Source of the DNA: Craterostigma plantagineum
Taxonomy: Eukaryota > Streptophyta > Magnoliopsida > Lamiales > Linderniaceae
Direction: 5' to 3'
Length of the DNA stretch: 64,000 nucleotides
NCBI GenBank assembly: GCA_027422505.1
Contig: JAPQWV010000364.1
Location: 124,001 to 188,000, forward strand
Made by a program: the position numbers and the translations under genes. Under the pieces are notes generated by a model. That model saw only the letters and a program-made list of their open reading frames with translations. It was not told the DNA's origin and searched no databases. Below are positions 34,385-51,806 of this stretch, piece by piece; position 1 is the stretch's first letter; each line of letters opens with the position of its first letter.

Positions 34385-36640
34385 CAGAGTGATGGGGGAA
34401 CTGAGTTTACCAATCATCGACTCCTATCTCACCTTGCGAAATGTGGAATTCATCATCTCGTCCCGTGCCCTTATACACCTGCTCAGAATGGTAGGGCTGA
34501 GCGCAAGCACAGACGTATTACTGAGATGGGTCTTACACTTCCCTTCCATCCGTCTGCTCCAATGCATTTTTGGGTGGAGGCCTTTAGTATAATCGTTTAC
34601 ATTATTAATCGGCTTCCTACTATCATTCTTGATAAGAAGTCACCGTCTGACAATGTGTATGGCCGTACCCCTTCTTACGACTCTTTCCATGTTTTGGTTG
34701 TCAAGTTATCCTTGTCTTCGGGATTATGCTAAGACAAAATTTGATCCACGCAGCTTACCATGCATCTTTATTGGTTACAGTACACGTCACAAAGGGTTTC
34801 GATGCTTAGACCCTACATCCATTCGTGTTTACACCACTCGGCATGCTAAGTTTGATGAATCAAGCTTTCCGTTTATTCATTCCGGCTCTTCGAAGTCTGC
34901 CTCACAACAGGAGCTATGGAATTTCTTGATGGCTTGCCCTCTATCTCTCCTGATGCACCATCTCATCTGGATCTTTCATCACCGCAGCCATGTCCACCAT
35001 CATCTCAACCATGTCAGTGGTGTCCATCTGTGGAACAACCACCTCCACAAGTTTAACATGCTCCTCTCGATCCGATACCATCACTACCAGCAAGTCTTCT
35101 ACCTTCGTCGCCCATTCAGGAGCAGGTCGCCACGGCACGTACAACATGCTCCTCTCGATCTGTGGAACAACCACCTCCACAAGTACAACATGCTCCTCTA
35201 TATTCAAGCCTCGTTACCCGCAGATATATTACTCTTTTGGAGTATCATAATCTTTATTTTGCCTTAACCACTGTTTCTGAGTCTCGAGGTATCAAATATG
35301 CTCTTAAGATTCCTCAATGGGTAAATGCTATGAATGAAGAAATGGAGGCCCTTCGTGCTAATGGCACATGGGATCTAGTTCCTAGACTTTTTTATACGAA
35401 TATTGTTGGTTCAAAATAGGTATATCGTACAAAATTTCTGGCAGACAGATCAGTCAATAGGTACAAAGCACGTCTTGTTGCTCAGGGTTTCAGCCAACTT
35501 TCTGGGTCCGACTTTACTCATACCTTTAGTCCTGTTGTGAAGGCATCTACTATTCGTATTATTTTGTCTCTTGCTGTCATGCAATCTTGGCCGCTGCATC
35601 AACTCGATGTTAAAAATGCCTTTCTCAACGGCTATCTCTCTAAACCCATCTTCATGGAGCAACCGCCTGGGTTCACGGATCCTTTGTATCCCAATCATGT
35701 TTGCCATATCAGAAGGCCCTTTATGGCCTCCGCCAGCCCCACTTGCTTGGTATCAACGGTTTCGCATTTTTCTAGTGCAACTGGGTTTCTATGCAGTGCT
35801 GCCGACACATCGTTGTTTGTGTTTCGACGCAAATCTGTATTGGTCTATCTACCTGGCAATGATAAAGGCACTCTCACTACATTTTTGTCTCGGATGAGCA
35901 CTGAATTTTTTATTAAAGATCTCGGACGTTTGGGATATTTTCTTGGCCTTGAGGTTTCATATCCTTCTTCAGGACTCTTTCTAAGTCAATCAAAGTATGC
36001 CCGTGATATTCTCCTTCGTGCTAGTCTCATTGATGCTAACCCCGTCTCCACTCCTCTAGCTCCTGGTGCTACTTTCATGGCTACTGGCACCGAGTTTTCA
36101 GATCCTACGCTGTATCGGTCGTTAGTCGGTGCTCTTTCGTATTTGACCATCACTCGTCCGGATATTGCTTATTCAGTCAACACTGTCAGCCAATTCCAAC
36201 AGCGACCTACTACAGAACATTTGTAGGCTGTAAAACGTATTTTGAGGTATGTTAAGGGCACACTTGGTTTTGCTATATCATTTTTGCCCGATCCACCTCA
36301 CATCCTGGGATATTCTGATGCGGATTGGGCCCGTTGCACAGACACGAGACACTCGACTTATGGATATTCAATTTTTATTGGTCCTAACCTCGTTTCGTGG
36401 AGCGCAAAGAAACAACCTACAATGTCTCGTTCAAGATGTGAATCTGGGTACCGGGCCCTTGCCAATACTTCTGCAGAACTTATGTGTGTTCGTAATCTTT
36501 TAAAGGATCTTCACGCTCTACCCAAGATGCCTCCAGTTCTCCTCACTGACAATAGAGTGCATTATTTCTCACTCAGAATCGTGTCTCACACAAGCGCGCG
36601 AAGCACATCGACATCGACTGTCATTTCGTATGTGAACTAG
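34385..36640 (+). pseudogene. Copia integrase C-half, RT and RNase H, decayed
   Basis: Continues the copia polyprotein after the solo-LTR insertion. The integrase resumes at SDGGTEFTN (near 34390) with HLVPCPYTPAQNGRAERKHR. RT starts near 35310 (WVNAMNEEM) and includes QLDVKNAFLNG near 35600. The catalytic YVDD segment is missing: the frame passes from LVYL straight to PGND near 35845, implying a small deletion. RNase H (YSDADWA, STYGYSIF) lies near 36310-36380. Stops at 35417 and 36224 and several shifts break the frame. The RT could not be active. Confidence 0.9.
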
Positions 36641-36787
36641 TTGAAAATGGCCGCTTACTCACATGCTTTGTTCCTTCTTCGCCTACGGATTGCAGACATA
36701 TTCACGAAGAGCCTTTCTCGTCCGATGTTTGAGATGTTCCGATCCAAGCTTCGTGTTTCCCTCGATCCCTCGCTCCGCTTGCGGGGG

Positions 36788-36970
36788 TGTTAGCGATAAT
36801 CAAGCAATTATTGATTGAGAAAATCAAACAATAATTGATTGAGTTATTTACGTAATTAATTGAGTTATTTATGTCCTTTATTATCTTCTTAATTTACGTT
36901 GGTCTTGTACTCTATATATTATTCGATGTAATTGCATTCAATCATTAAGCGAAATTATCTTAGTTTAACA
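36788..36970 (+). repeat. Copia 3' LTR
   Basis: 183 bp, TGTTAGCGATAATC...TAGTTTAACA, followed by the AAGTT duplication. It contains an 8-base insertion relative to the 5' LTR (CTATATAT region). Confidence 0.9.
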
Positions 36971-37308
36971 AAGTTGATATTTAAACAAAAGAATGCAAAG
37001 TATTTAAACAAAATAAACCTTTAGCATTTGAGTGTGGTTGGGCACCACGTCAATCAAGGAGATTGTGCCTCTCACGTTTGTTGAACCTAACTTATGAATA
37101 AAGTTAGGAAAGTTGAAATATTGATAACTTTCAAATTTATTAGAAGATAATTTAAAAATTGGGTTAAATGAGCTTAATAAATGGTCCCATGGTCTAGTGG
37201 GACCTTTTCGAAAATAATTTTTGTGGTTTCTATTTTGTAACCATTTTTTATTAAATTTGCATAATAGTAGATTGGGCAATTTGATGTCAGGCTCAACATA
37301 AGTTTCAT

Positions 37309-37556
37309 TTAGGTTTCGGCCCCTTGTCAGAAAATTTTTTGTTTTAAGGACCCGATATACTTAAGTGTTTTTTAGTACCACTTCATGGACCTGCTGCAGT
37401 ACCACTTCATTGTTTTGTAATAATACAAAACAATAGTTCTATACCAGTTCATATACAGTGTATAACACTTGCGTAAATTTTAGGTCTTTATCTCTAAATT
37501 TTACAAAAATTGAGTCATTAACCTTAAATATTTTCTGACAGAGGACTGAAACCTAA
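37309..37556. mobile_element. MITE-like inverted-repeat element
   Basis: Ends TTAGGTTTCGGCCCCTTG and the complement of CAGAGGACTGAAACCTAA form imperfect inverted repeats of about 27 bases around a 190-base A/T-rich core. No clear target duplication was read. The rest of 36976-37874 shows no gene. Confidence 0.55.
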
Positions 37557-37874
37557 CTTCAAACATCTTTTGGACCCTGAAACTTAATTAGCACTAAATT
37601 AATTGGTGATTGGGCCCACCTCAGTTATTAGATATACTATCTATACTATTATATTAAGGGTGAGTGGTGGCTATCAAATGATAATTTGGTCCGTAAAAAA
37701 AACGAACTTAATTTCATTTGGCAGTTTCTCTAGGGTCGCACTCTAAATAGGTGTTCCATTAATCAAGGTGCTTCTGTAAAAATGTTACACGCCGACAATG
37801 TCCTAACTCCTAACTTCAAAGTAGATCAATATTATCCCAACTAACCTGCTGGACGATATATCCAATTAATGAAT

Positions 37875-38740
37875 GGGAATTACTATTCACCGACCCCTTT
37901 TTCTTAGTCACCGCCCCCTAAAGGGCTATAAGAAGACGTTTTTGCCCTTATGATATTTAAATTAATTTAAAAAGAAAAAACTAACTAAATATATAATTTC
38001 AGTACGAAATACTGAAAACTACATACACAAATAAATTCGAACGGTCGATCGGTGCGAAATTTTTTTATTTAACATTTTAGGACCGATCGATCGATATTTT
38101 CGGACCGATCGATCGATATTGTCGTAAAAATCATTCGTACGTAGATGAATTAGCGAAAACGGATGGAAATAGTTTGAAAAAAGTCCCGACCGAACCAAAA
38201 TTTCGGCCGGCGCTTGGCAAAGCCGAACAGTAATTTCGGCCGCCACAAGGCACGACCGAAACACAATTTCGGCTGTGACATGTGGCGGCCGAAATCATGG
38301 TTCGGCCGTGCGGCTGTGCCAAGTGCCGGCCGAAATTTTGGTTCGGTCGGGACTTTTTTCAAACTATTTCCATCCGTTTTCGCTAATTCATCTACGTACG
38401 AATGATTTTTACGACAATATCGACCGATCGGTCCTAAAATCGATCGATCGGTCCGAAAATATCGATCGATCGGTCCTAAAATGTTAAATCCAAAATTTTT
38501 TTTCCGTATCGATCGATCGTTCGAATTTATTTGTGTATGTAGTTTTCATTATTTCGTACCGAAATTATATATTTAGTTAGTTTTTTCTTTTTAAATTAAT
38601 TTAAATATCATAAGGGCAAAAACGTCTTTTTATAGCCCTTTAATGATAGGCCATCCAGTTATAATATATATTTTAATATATTTATGGGTTCTAATATACG
38701 GCATAATCGACTAGGAAAAAGGGGCGGTGAATAGCAATCC
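37875..38740. mobile_element. Fold-back MULE-type element, ~866 bp, long inverted arms
   Basis: Outer ends GGAATTACTATTCACCG and CGGTGAATAGCAATCC are the TIR type of Mutator-like MITEs. The whole element is a near-perfect inverted repeat with arms of about 390 and 470 bases centred near 38265, including CGATCGATCGGTCC blocks and a GGCCGAAAT-rich middle. The right arm has an extra A/T piece at about 38645-38710. Flanks AATTAATGA and AGTTAATGA look like a nine-base duplication, imperfectly placed on the left. Transcription would give a long hairpin RNA. Frames within it are mirror artefacts. Confidence 0.8.
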
Positions 38741-39659
38741 AGTTAATGATACCTTTGTAAGACTTACATTACATTACACGAAAAATTCGGCCAACTATGG
38801 CGATAGGCCATGTCGAAGGATTTAACAGACCATCATGTAGTTGGGACATTTCACACAATAAATGACTACCCTGTGGTTTAGAAAATTATTTTTTTAGAAA
38901 ATTATTTTAATAGTCCTATATATCGATTATGCCGTATATTAGAACCCATAAATATATATGAATATATATAGATAGGTGTGACTAGAAAAAAGTCACAATC
39001 AGATTAATACCGGCTTCGTGATAAGCATTGGAGAAGTATTTGTCAATGAGATCCGACAATATCGCACTTAAATAAATATAATATGTAGTAAACAGCAATA
39101 GTAGTATTATTATATTGATGAGTAGTTATAATCTATACTATCTACGCAATTATATAATGGTGGATATAATCTGTCACAATTTGTTTTGTAACTTATTCGC
39201 AATTTAGTTCCTTATATATTTTCAAATCACTACTAATTTTTTATTTACTGTACTTATGCCTATACAACTAAGTTTCTTTTTATATTTAAAATTTATATTT
39301 TATCTTAAACACTAAAAATTAATTTTAAAATTTAAAATAATTTTAATATAATTATTTTTAAGCAACATCGGTGTGCAAACAAGTACTAGTACTGATTAAA
39401 TTAAAATTTTATGTGAATAATATGACCCAAAAATTAATAGAGAAGTCGAGGATGCACCATGAGCACGGTGTATGATATGGCTGTGGTAGTTTTAGCCGTA
39501 CGATTAATGAAAAAACAAGAGATAACTCTTTTTCTTTTTTAGAAAAAAGGCACTAACACATAGAAGCATCATCCTCGGGGATTTTTTAAGAAAATGGCCT
39601 TTGACTGGGATCAACTTTAAAAAATAGTCTAAGGATATTTTCGTCTTTTTACAGAGTGT

Positions 39660-39880
39660 CTTTTTAAAAAATGCTGAGTCTCGTGCTACATAGCACGGGT
39701 CCCCTAAGCAGTGAACCCGTGCATGCTAGTAGGAGACCCGCCTATGGTGTGCAGTAAATGGGCGGATCCCCTGTTAGCTGTGCTGGACCCGTGGTATATA
39801 TAGCACGGGTCCCCTGCAGCAGGAGACCCGCCCATGCTGCAGGGGACCCGCGCATGGTAGCAGGGTTCCCATCCATTTAC
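39660..39880. repeat. Degenerate GACCCGCCCATG-type repeat
   Basis: Short blocks of GCACGGGTCCCCT and AGACCCGCCCATG recur in both orientations through about 220 bases. Origin unknown. The preceding 38741-39660 is A/T-rich without a gene. Confidence 0.55.
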
Positions 39881-39896
39881 TGCACAACATGGGCAT

Positions 39897-40136
39897 CACT
39901 GGCGGAGCCAGCATAGGGCTATTGGGGTCCATGGACCCCACAGAACAAAATTTTCCTTTAGCATTTTGTAACGAAAAAATAATTATCAATACTATTTTTA
40001 TAAAATATAAGTATATGGACCCTATTTAAAAACTCCATATAAAATAATAAACATGTAAGAATTTGGACCCTCCATATATAAAATAATAAGCATGTAAGAA
40101 TTTGAACCCCGCCACGAAGGTCTAGCTCCGCCACTG
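39897..40136. mobile_element. hAT-like MITE, 240 bp
   Basis: Ends CACTGGCGGAGCC and CTAGCTCCGCCACTG are inverted repeats, bounded by the perfect eight-base duplication ATGGGCAT (39889-39896 and 40137-40144). It sits about 150 bases upstream of the start codon of GH1 copy B, within its likely promoter. Confidence 0.85.
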
Positions 40137-40284
40137 ATGGGCATTCGTGTTCACCGTGAGAATCGATTAGTAAGACTTTAAAGTCATTTTATATTTGGAG
40201 TATATTTTATTAACGCATGAAACACCACTTTTTAAAAAGACCCTCATCCTCACTCACTCTTGGGAGTTGAAGAAGGAAAAGGAA

Positions 40285-42931
<2,647 letters not shown>

Positions 42932-43053
42932 GTTTCATTTGTTATGATGAATATACATGTGAATAAGAGAGTGTGTGTGTGTAGTTATAAAATTATGTAT
43001 TTAAAAAATAAATAAAAAGAATGATTCCCAGCGTCATCCTCATGTTTATTTGC

Positions 43054-43055
43054 AT
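43054..43055. other. Unoccupied Helitron target site
   Basis: The A|T dinucleotide here corresponds exactly to the junction filled by the 6.4-kb Helitron behind copy A. Sequence on both sides matches the copy A flanks. Confidence 0.92.
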
Positions 43056-43643
43056 GTAATTGAGATTCGATAGAAATATTATTTACAGCGACAAAGACTT
43101 GTGTCGACTTAGTTGTGTGGAGATTGTGCTGATAAACAGGAAAAAGGGAAAGGCTGAGATTACTTATTTTCTACATATTGTAGTAAACTTGAAAAATATG
43201 ATTGGCCAATCTAATAAAAATATCTCAGGAGTAAAAGGTTATCTATCATTGATTGTGGCGGTCTAGAAAAACGCATAAAAAACACGTGGTTGAAAAGTAA
43301 ATAAATACTCGATAGAAAAAAAAAAAAAGAAAAGTAAATAAATATACTTGGAAACAAAAAAAGAAAAGTAAACAAATACAATGAACAATTTGGTATAGAG
43401 TAAACCAAAAAAAATGGTGTTCGGCCCATTGTTGTAAAATATTATGAGGATTGACCGTATTTATTTAAATAGATAAATTTGATATATAGCATATAAATAA
43501 AATTTATAAAATATTGGTATACCGACTAATTTCCGCGTAGAAACCGCCTAGGCCCCCTCGGCCGCCCGACTAACGCCTAGCGAGTTTTACAACATTGGTT
43601 GAACTATACCGCATTCTCACTGTCCGTGCTCAGACTTTTAATA

Positions 43644-43866
43644 CTCCCTCTGTTCTATTATAATTGTCGTTTAAAGAATTTTCATTCATATTAAGAAATG
43701 CTTTAAAATGTCACATCTATCCCTCATTATTATTATCCCTTTTTTTCTTCCTTATGTAATAGGGGTAATTTGGAAATCAGACATAATCTTTTTTCTTGAA
43801 AACTGAAAACGACATTCTTTATGAAAAAAAAATTCTAGAACGGCATTCTTTCTTAAACAGATGGAG
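43644..43866. mobile_element. Stowaway-type MITE
   Basis: CTCCCTCTGTTCTATTATAA at the left and ...AACAGATGGAG at the right form the typical Stowaway inverted repeats, with TA duplicated at 43642-43643 and 43867-43868. It lies between GH1 copies B and C. Confidence 0.85.
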
Positions 43867-43868
43867 TA

Positions 43869-44465
43869 TGTCGTTTCGGTTCCTGAATTTGCAAAACCTA
43901 TTAATTTCGGTTCCTTTCACCTAAAGAACAGGTAAAAGAACCAAAAGAGAACAGTATTGCAAAGTTCAGGAACCAGAACGACACATTTAAAAGTTTGAGT
44001 ACCTAATAATTAGAATTTAATTTACATACATGCTATTGTAAAAATTAAATATAAAATTCAGCTTCGATCCACAATAATTTCTTTCAATTTTTTTCCACGA
44101 TGCATACCAACACAATCACACCAACAACAATTAAATTTGGTTATACATATTTTAACTTTTTTTCAAGACGGATACATAATTAATGTGTAATTGTGTTGAG
44201 ATACTTTTTCAAGTAAAAACTTAAAAAATCTCGTAATAATCGAATATGAATCTTAAATTATTTTTACACAATATCATGTAGTATATATAAAAAAAATATA
44301 ATGTTGGTACTTGAACTTTTAAGGGACGTTTGGTTTCTGAACTTCAGAAAATTGTTCCATTTTGATTCTTTTACATGTCCTTTAGGTCAAAGGAACAAAA
44401 AAATGTTTGGTTTTGTAAAGTTAAGAACCAAAACGGCAGTTTAAAAGTTTGAGCAAAGATAGTGA
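43869..44465. repeat. Two related ~150-bp repeats in opposite orientation
   Basis: 43869-44015 and about 44310-44455 share words such as TTTAAAAGTTTGAG, AAAGTTCAGGAACC and CTTTAGGT when one is reversed. They are probably two copies of a short dispersed repeat. The region otherwise contains no gene. Confidence 0.55.
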
Positions 44466-44581
44466 ATACATGGTATAATTGAAAGCTAACATTTTTTCGG
44501 TTTACTCTTATGTATATGATTGATATGCATCGCTGGCTCACTGATGGCAGCTTTTAGCCAAGATATTTCTTTTTGTTTGCT

Positions 44582-44589
44582 TATAAATA
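44582..44589 (+). promoter_or_regulatory. TATA box of GH1 copy C
   Basis: TATAAATA lies 53 bases upstream of the ATG at 44642, implying a 5' leader of about 25-30 bases. Confidence 0.75.
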
Positions 44590-44641
44590 GAGATCTGAAG
44601 AGAATCCTCGACTGATTGAGGAGTTGCAGAAAGCAGGAAAA

Positions 44642-47321
<2,680 letters not shown>

Positions 47322-47690
47322 CTATGAACTTCGTTAGAGATGATGAAAAGATGCTACTATGAAGATATACGTGTGTAAATCACAATGTGCGCAATGAAAG
47401 TTTGTTTTTTTTCCTTTTTACGATATATATTGGATATAATGGCAAGAACACTCCGTTTCAAAACAGCCCAGAAAACACAGAGAATCGAAACTTTTGCGAT
47501 GATTTTGTCCGGGAAGAAAAGGCAAATTCTGAGCCCGGCGAAAAAAGTAGATAAAACTAAAGCCAACCACCAAAATGCAGAAACAACCAAGGAAAAACCG
47601 AGTCGGTCGCTGGCTTCGTTAAACTATGCACACAAAAAAAAGGAAAAAAAAAACTGCAGTTTCACCTAACTTAGTCGAATAACTCCATCG

Positions 47691-50600
47691 TCAGTTGCCT
47701 CTCATAGCCAAACCGATGAACTCTTCGCAATCTTTGGCTCCGATCTGCAAAAGCGTAGGCACGAAGACGCTTAAGAAGCCCACCAACTTATCCTTGAAAA
47801 GCTTAGTCGTTTCGTCGAATCCCTCTTTAACCTCCTCCGCGCGACCAACCCGAGCGCCCTTCAAGTAGGCCCTACATGCGACTAACACGTCCCGCCCGAA
47901 CGTAATGAAATGGCCCAGCACGAAATCTTCGAAATACTACCGAGAAAAAAAAAAAGATTGGGGAGGTATTATTTATCAAGCATTGCAATCGTCGTCCTCG
48001 ACTACTAAGTTCGTGAAACTGCAAATGCTGGTAGTCTTTTAGAACAGTAAGTTTCAAAATTGAAGCAATTTGAGGACACTTTAACTAAATGTTGTCTTTT
48101 TAAGGCAGCAAGTTCCAAAATTTAAGCAGTTTGAGGACAACCAATGCCAGAATTTTAAGACTTCTACTATCTCCTCAATTCGCTTTAATCTTGAAACTTA
48201 CGCTCTTAAAATTGCAAAAATTCACCTTAGCTGTCCTCATATTGCTGCAATTTCGAAACTCATTGCCCTAAATTAAAATGCCACACCCCCAGATATACAG
48301 AACTAAAAAAAATAATTAGGCCGTATTAATATCGTTAACTTTTAGGATTTTCCTGCAAATTCAACTTGCATCTAAGCGAGGTAGCTTTTTGTATACAAAC
48401 AAACTAACCTTCGGAGGATTCCTTATTTTGTAAACCATGGTCTGCAAGGAGTATACGAACGTCGACTCGTTGTATTTAAGAGATCGCTCCTCTCCACAAG
48501 ACGAACCCTTCATGTTGGCGTACCCAGGCTCGTTGAAGAAGGGCTCGGCGTTCAAAATCAAACCTTGAATGGATACCAACACTTGAAGCATGGTCGACTC
48601 CCCGGGAATCCACTTCTCCTTCAAACTACCGCTCCAAGTGTTGAGAAGGCTTAGGCACACTTTCCCGCAATTGTAGAGGTTGGGATTTATTCGCAAACCG
48701 CCCGAATGGTAGTAGACAAGCTAGCAAAAAAAACAACAACTTGTTAATAGATATCGTACCGTAGAGAAGCACATTTTCGTATAGTATATTAGCAAGTATA
48801 TATATATATATACACACACACACGTACGGGCGGAACGTTAGGGTAAGTCTTGGGAAAGCATATATCAAAGAAGAAGAGGCCGTCGTGGTATGGAGTTCCC
48901 TCGGCCCCTATTATTACGGCTCTCAATAGATCCATTCTCGCCTCATATGCCCTAACATATATAGTATCTGTGTTTTTTTTTTTTTTGAAGTAGGTGGCAA
49001 AGTGATTGAGTTAGAAAGCACTCTGTATCTTTCGAATAAACATAGGATTTTTGTTAAAAGTCTACACTCACTAGGCAAATCGTTTTCGAGGATTCTCCAT
49101 TCTTCTTGGATTTTCCTTGACCAGTTCTTCGGCGGCTGAGGACGAAGGTAAAAATCAGTTAACATAAGTAAAAGAGAAGCAGGGAAAAGAGCATTTCATA
49201 GTACCTGCTCGGCAGGGTAACCATTCGAGCAATAGTGATGATCAGAGAAATCTCCGACTGTTTCGAATCTTTTGAAGCTGAAATAATTCGCCACAACATC
49301 CTCAATATTCCTCGGCTCAGAGATGGTCGGCGGGCCCACCATAGTTTCCACAGAAGACGCACTCTTTTGCTTATTGACATGATCAGCAAGAGCTTGGAAT
49401 GCAGATGCACTATTACTTGAGAATACTTCTTTGGAGCTCAACATAGTGTTTGATATTTCTTTCCACAAAGGCATAGAACTACCCCACCCAAGAGCAGTTG
49501 TTGGAAATGCAGCAGATGGAGAGTGATTCAATTGGCTGGCAGACGAAAAATTCATAGAACGATGGTTCCTTTTCCCATACGAGGATTGCCTTGCAGATTT
49601 ACTACCCCACATTGCCTTAGCGTCTCGTAGGTAAGGAGAGGCAGGGTAAGCCCAGGCGTTCAATTTCTTGTGAGCAGCAGTAATTGCAGAGTTACCTCCG
49701 TAAGCTATATTATCTTCGGTTGACGAACTGCTCAGAGTATTCAGGCGATTCTTACGTGGCAATTCAGAAGAGCTTAATACGGTGGAAGAATTCCCAGCGT
49801 TGGGCTGAGGTTCTACGCTTGAAGAGCTTGTCTCGGGGACTTTCGTGTCATCTACAGAAGTGCCTGGAAACCATGGGAATTGAACCTCAACGCCAGTAGG
49901 AATATCCATGTGATCGAACTGTGATTCCCAGGCAGAGGAAAAGTCATCGAATAACATTTCGTCGTGAAATGAGTCTTCTGCCCACTCATCTTCTCCATCG
50001 ACTAGGCTCGAGCTGAAATCATATACAGCAGTGTCGTCCATAAACTCATCGTTCGACGAACCGCTATTATTAATTGGAGGATCTTGAAGAGGTTCCTAAG
50101 AGGTTATAGAATGGAGTATGTAGATTACTGCCAGCAATAGATAACAGCAAATGATGGGGTAAAGAAGAAAGTGAATATTTTTGGATAACCTTTCCTTTGG
50201 TGCTAGTTTTAGGCACTTCATCAGCTAATGCTTCGATGTCTTCTTCCATGTCCTCCATGTCTATCATTGCATGGTTAAGAACCTGCAAAAAGATTTGTAC
50301 ATAACAACATACAAAGCTTCGAAAACCCCTCTAAGAACAATCAACAAACAAGAAATTGTAGATACCCCTTCAGAATGGTCAGATTATGCCCCCCAAAAAA
50401 CAAACCCACTGAGCAAAATTAGCCAAAATTCAATGAATCACCCCAAAGAACAAAACTGACGAGATCATTCACATAATCGTACACAAATACCCAAAACCCT
50501 AAATCGGTAAAGAGGACATTTTTTCCACCTCTTCCTCTTTCGACGACGTAGGTTTAGCAGAAAAATTAATCGTAGGTGGCGATGCATCCAATTCCAACGC

Positions 50601-50777
50601 CGACGAAGACGACGACCCACCACCCAAAAACGATAAATTCCTGTGAAATCAAACCCAAAATCGCATGAATCGTAAACATGCACGACGCTTCACTCGCGAC
50701 GAAAAAAAAAACGATGTGTAAAATGATTACTGGGTATTCTTATTAATATAGCCAGAAACAGCCGCCGGCGACTCCAT
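47691..50777 (-). CDS. Ubiquitin-conjugating enzyme E2, UBC25/26 (PHO2-related) type
   Basis: E2 enzyme of the large UBE2O/PHO2-related plant class, which carries ubiquitin as a thioester and passes it to lysines. Exons in transcript order: 50731-50777, 50529-50640, 50190-50282, 49205-50095, 49072-49135, 48828-48967, 48409-48720 and 47691-47936. They join to 634 aa. The first 375 residues are serine-rich and acidic with little structure. The UBC fold begins at PPKNWSRKIQEEW and runs through GTPYHDGLFFFD. The INPNLY segment takes the place of HPN, and the catalytic cysteine is in GKVCLSLLNTW (Cys471). The C-terminus (LGHFITFGRDVLVACRAY) matches this subfamily. The end of exon 2 (GAG|GTGGAA) is the least certain splice site. 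The gene is convergent with GH1 copy C. Confidence 0.88.
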
Positions 50778-51806
50778 GCTGAGATCACTGCTCAAAGGAA
50801 AACAAAAAAAAAAAAAACACAGAGATCAAGGGTCAAGCGATCCCTCAATTGGATCTTCGTTACTCACACTTTAATAGACGAAAACTATTGTGATTAACGA
50901 AGGCGTACATAGATTGGCAATGTGGGAAGTTATCAAAAATCAATCGACAGAGAAATACACAAGTCTTGCTTCAGTTCCTTTCATTACCGTGATGAACGAA
51001 CAAGACGAGCGAGTCTTTCTTTATTATTGCTTTATTAGCTCACAAGAAGGTCGTAGTCTCGACTCTGACACAGTCATCGCTCGCTCGAATGCACACTGTG
51101 CTTACACCCTCATTAGCCTGAGTGCGGTAAGAATCAGATATTTATACAACAAATATTTTCCCCGTTGTAAAATCAATAAAAAATTATCTGCTCGACCTAA
51201 TCCTTCCTTTTGTTATACGCTTCGCGTCAGCAACTAAACAAAAAAAAAAAAAATCGAGTCTTTTTACAAAACAACCCATTTGTTGTTGCTCCGACCCGGA
51301 ATCCATCGAGATTCGATCCATACATCATCAGTTGCCTAATGCCTCGAAAGCCCATTTGAGTGTGTTCGATAAAAATCTGTTCTTGACAAAATTTTATGTT
51401 TATCCATATGCTTCGCATTACTGCTGATTAGCGTTCTTGAATTTCTTCTTTTAGAACTGATATGAAGAAGCTCTTGTAAATCCTCACTGATTTACAGTAC
51501 AGACAGCAGAAACATAGAACACATCTCCACATTAAAGAAATCAATTTAAGTCCCTTATTTTAAACAGATAGCTTTCGAAACACCATAAATAGATCTACAC
51601 CGAACGAAACTGCACACAATCCACGTAACCAAGAACGAAAGAAACGAGGAAAGATCAAAGTCTATTTCTGGTAGAAAAACACCACAGCAAACTCACCACA
51701 AATCACTCATAAAATGTGTTCCAAGCACATTTCTCAGATCATGAAGGTGTACAGAAAAAAAAAAAAAAACATCCATTGTTCATTACTTCGAAGGCCAATC
51801 CTTAAA
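50778..51806. other. Intergenic: UBC promoter and 3' region of the membrane-protein gene
   Basis: 50778-51240 lies upstream of the UBC start and should hold its promoter and 5' leader. 51240-51806 is probably 3' untranslated sequence of the gene starting at 52241. The plus-strand frame at 50890-51237 shows no family pattern. No transposon ends were seen. Confidence 0.5.

Larger units (their letters stand above)
12145..36970 (+). mobile_element. Ty1-copia LTR retrotransposon hosting nested insertions
   Basis: Ends are TGTTAG at 12145 and TTTAACA at 36970, flanked by the five-base duplication AAGTT (12140-12144 and 36971-36975). The LTRs are 12145-12319 and 36788-36970, and a polypurine GCGGGGG precedes the 3' LTR. 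Without the nested insertions the internal part is about 3.5 kb, shorter than a full copia, mainly because most of gag is missing. Two large insertions interrupt it: a hAT MITE at 12345-13008 and the solo LTR with its contents at 14125-34384. Domain order gag-protease-integrase-RT-RNase H identifies copia. Confidence 0.95.

Noticed and set aside
37004..37279. 91-codon minus-strand frame downstream of the copia
   Set aside because: Composition is A/T-driven and no domain is recognisable.
38019..38487. Six similar short frames on both strands encoding a FSNYFHPFSLIHLRTNDFYDN segment
   Set aside because: They are mirror images caused by the inverted arms of the fold-back element.
50890..51237. 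115-codon plus-strand frame
   Set aside because: No family pattern and no splice context. It covers the promoter region of the minus-strand UBC gene.
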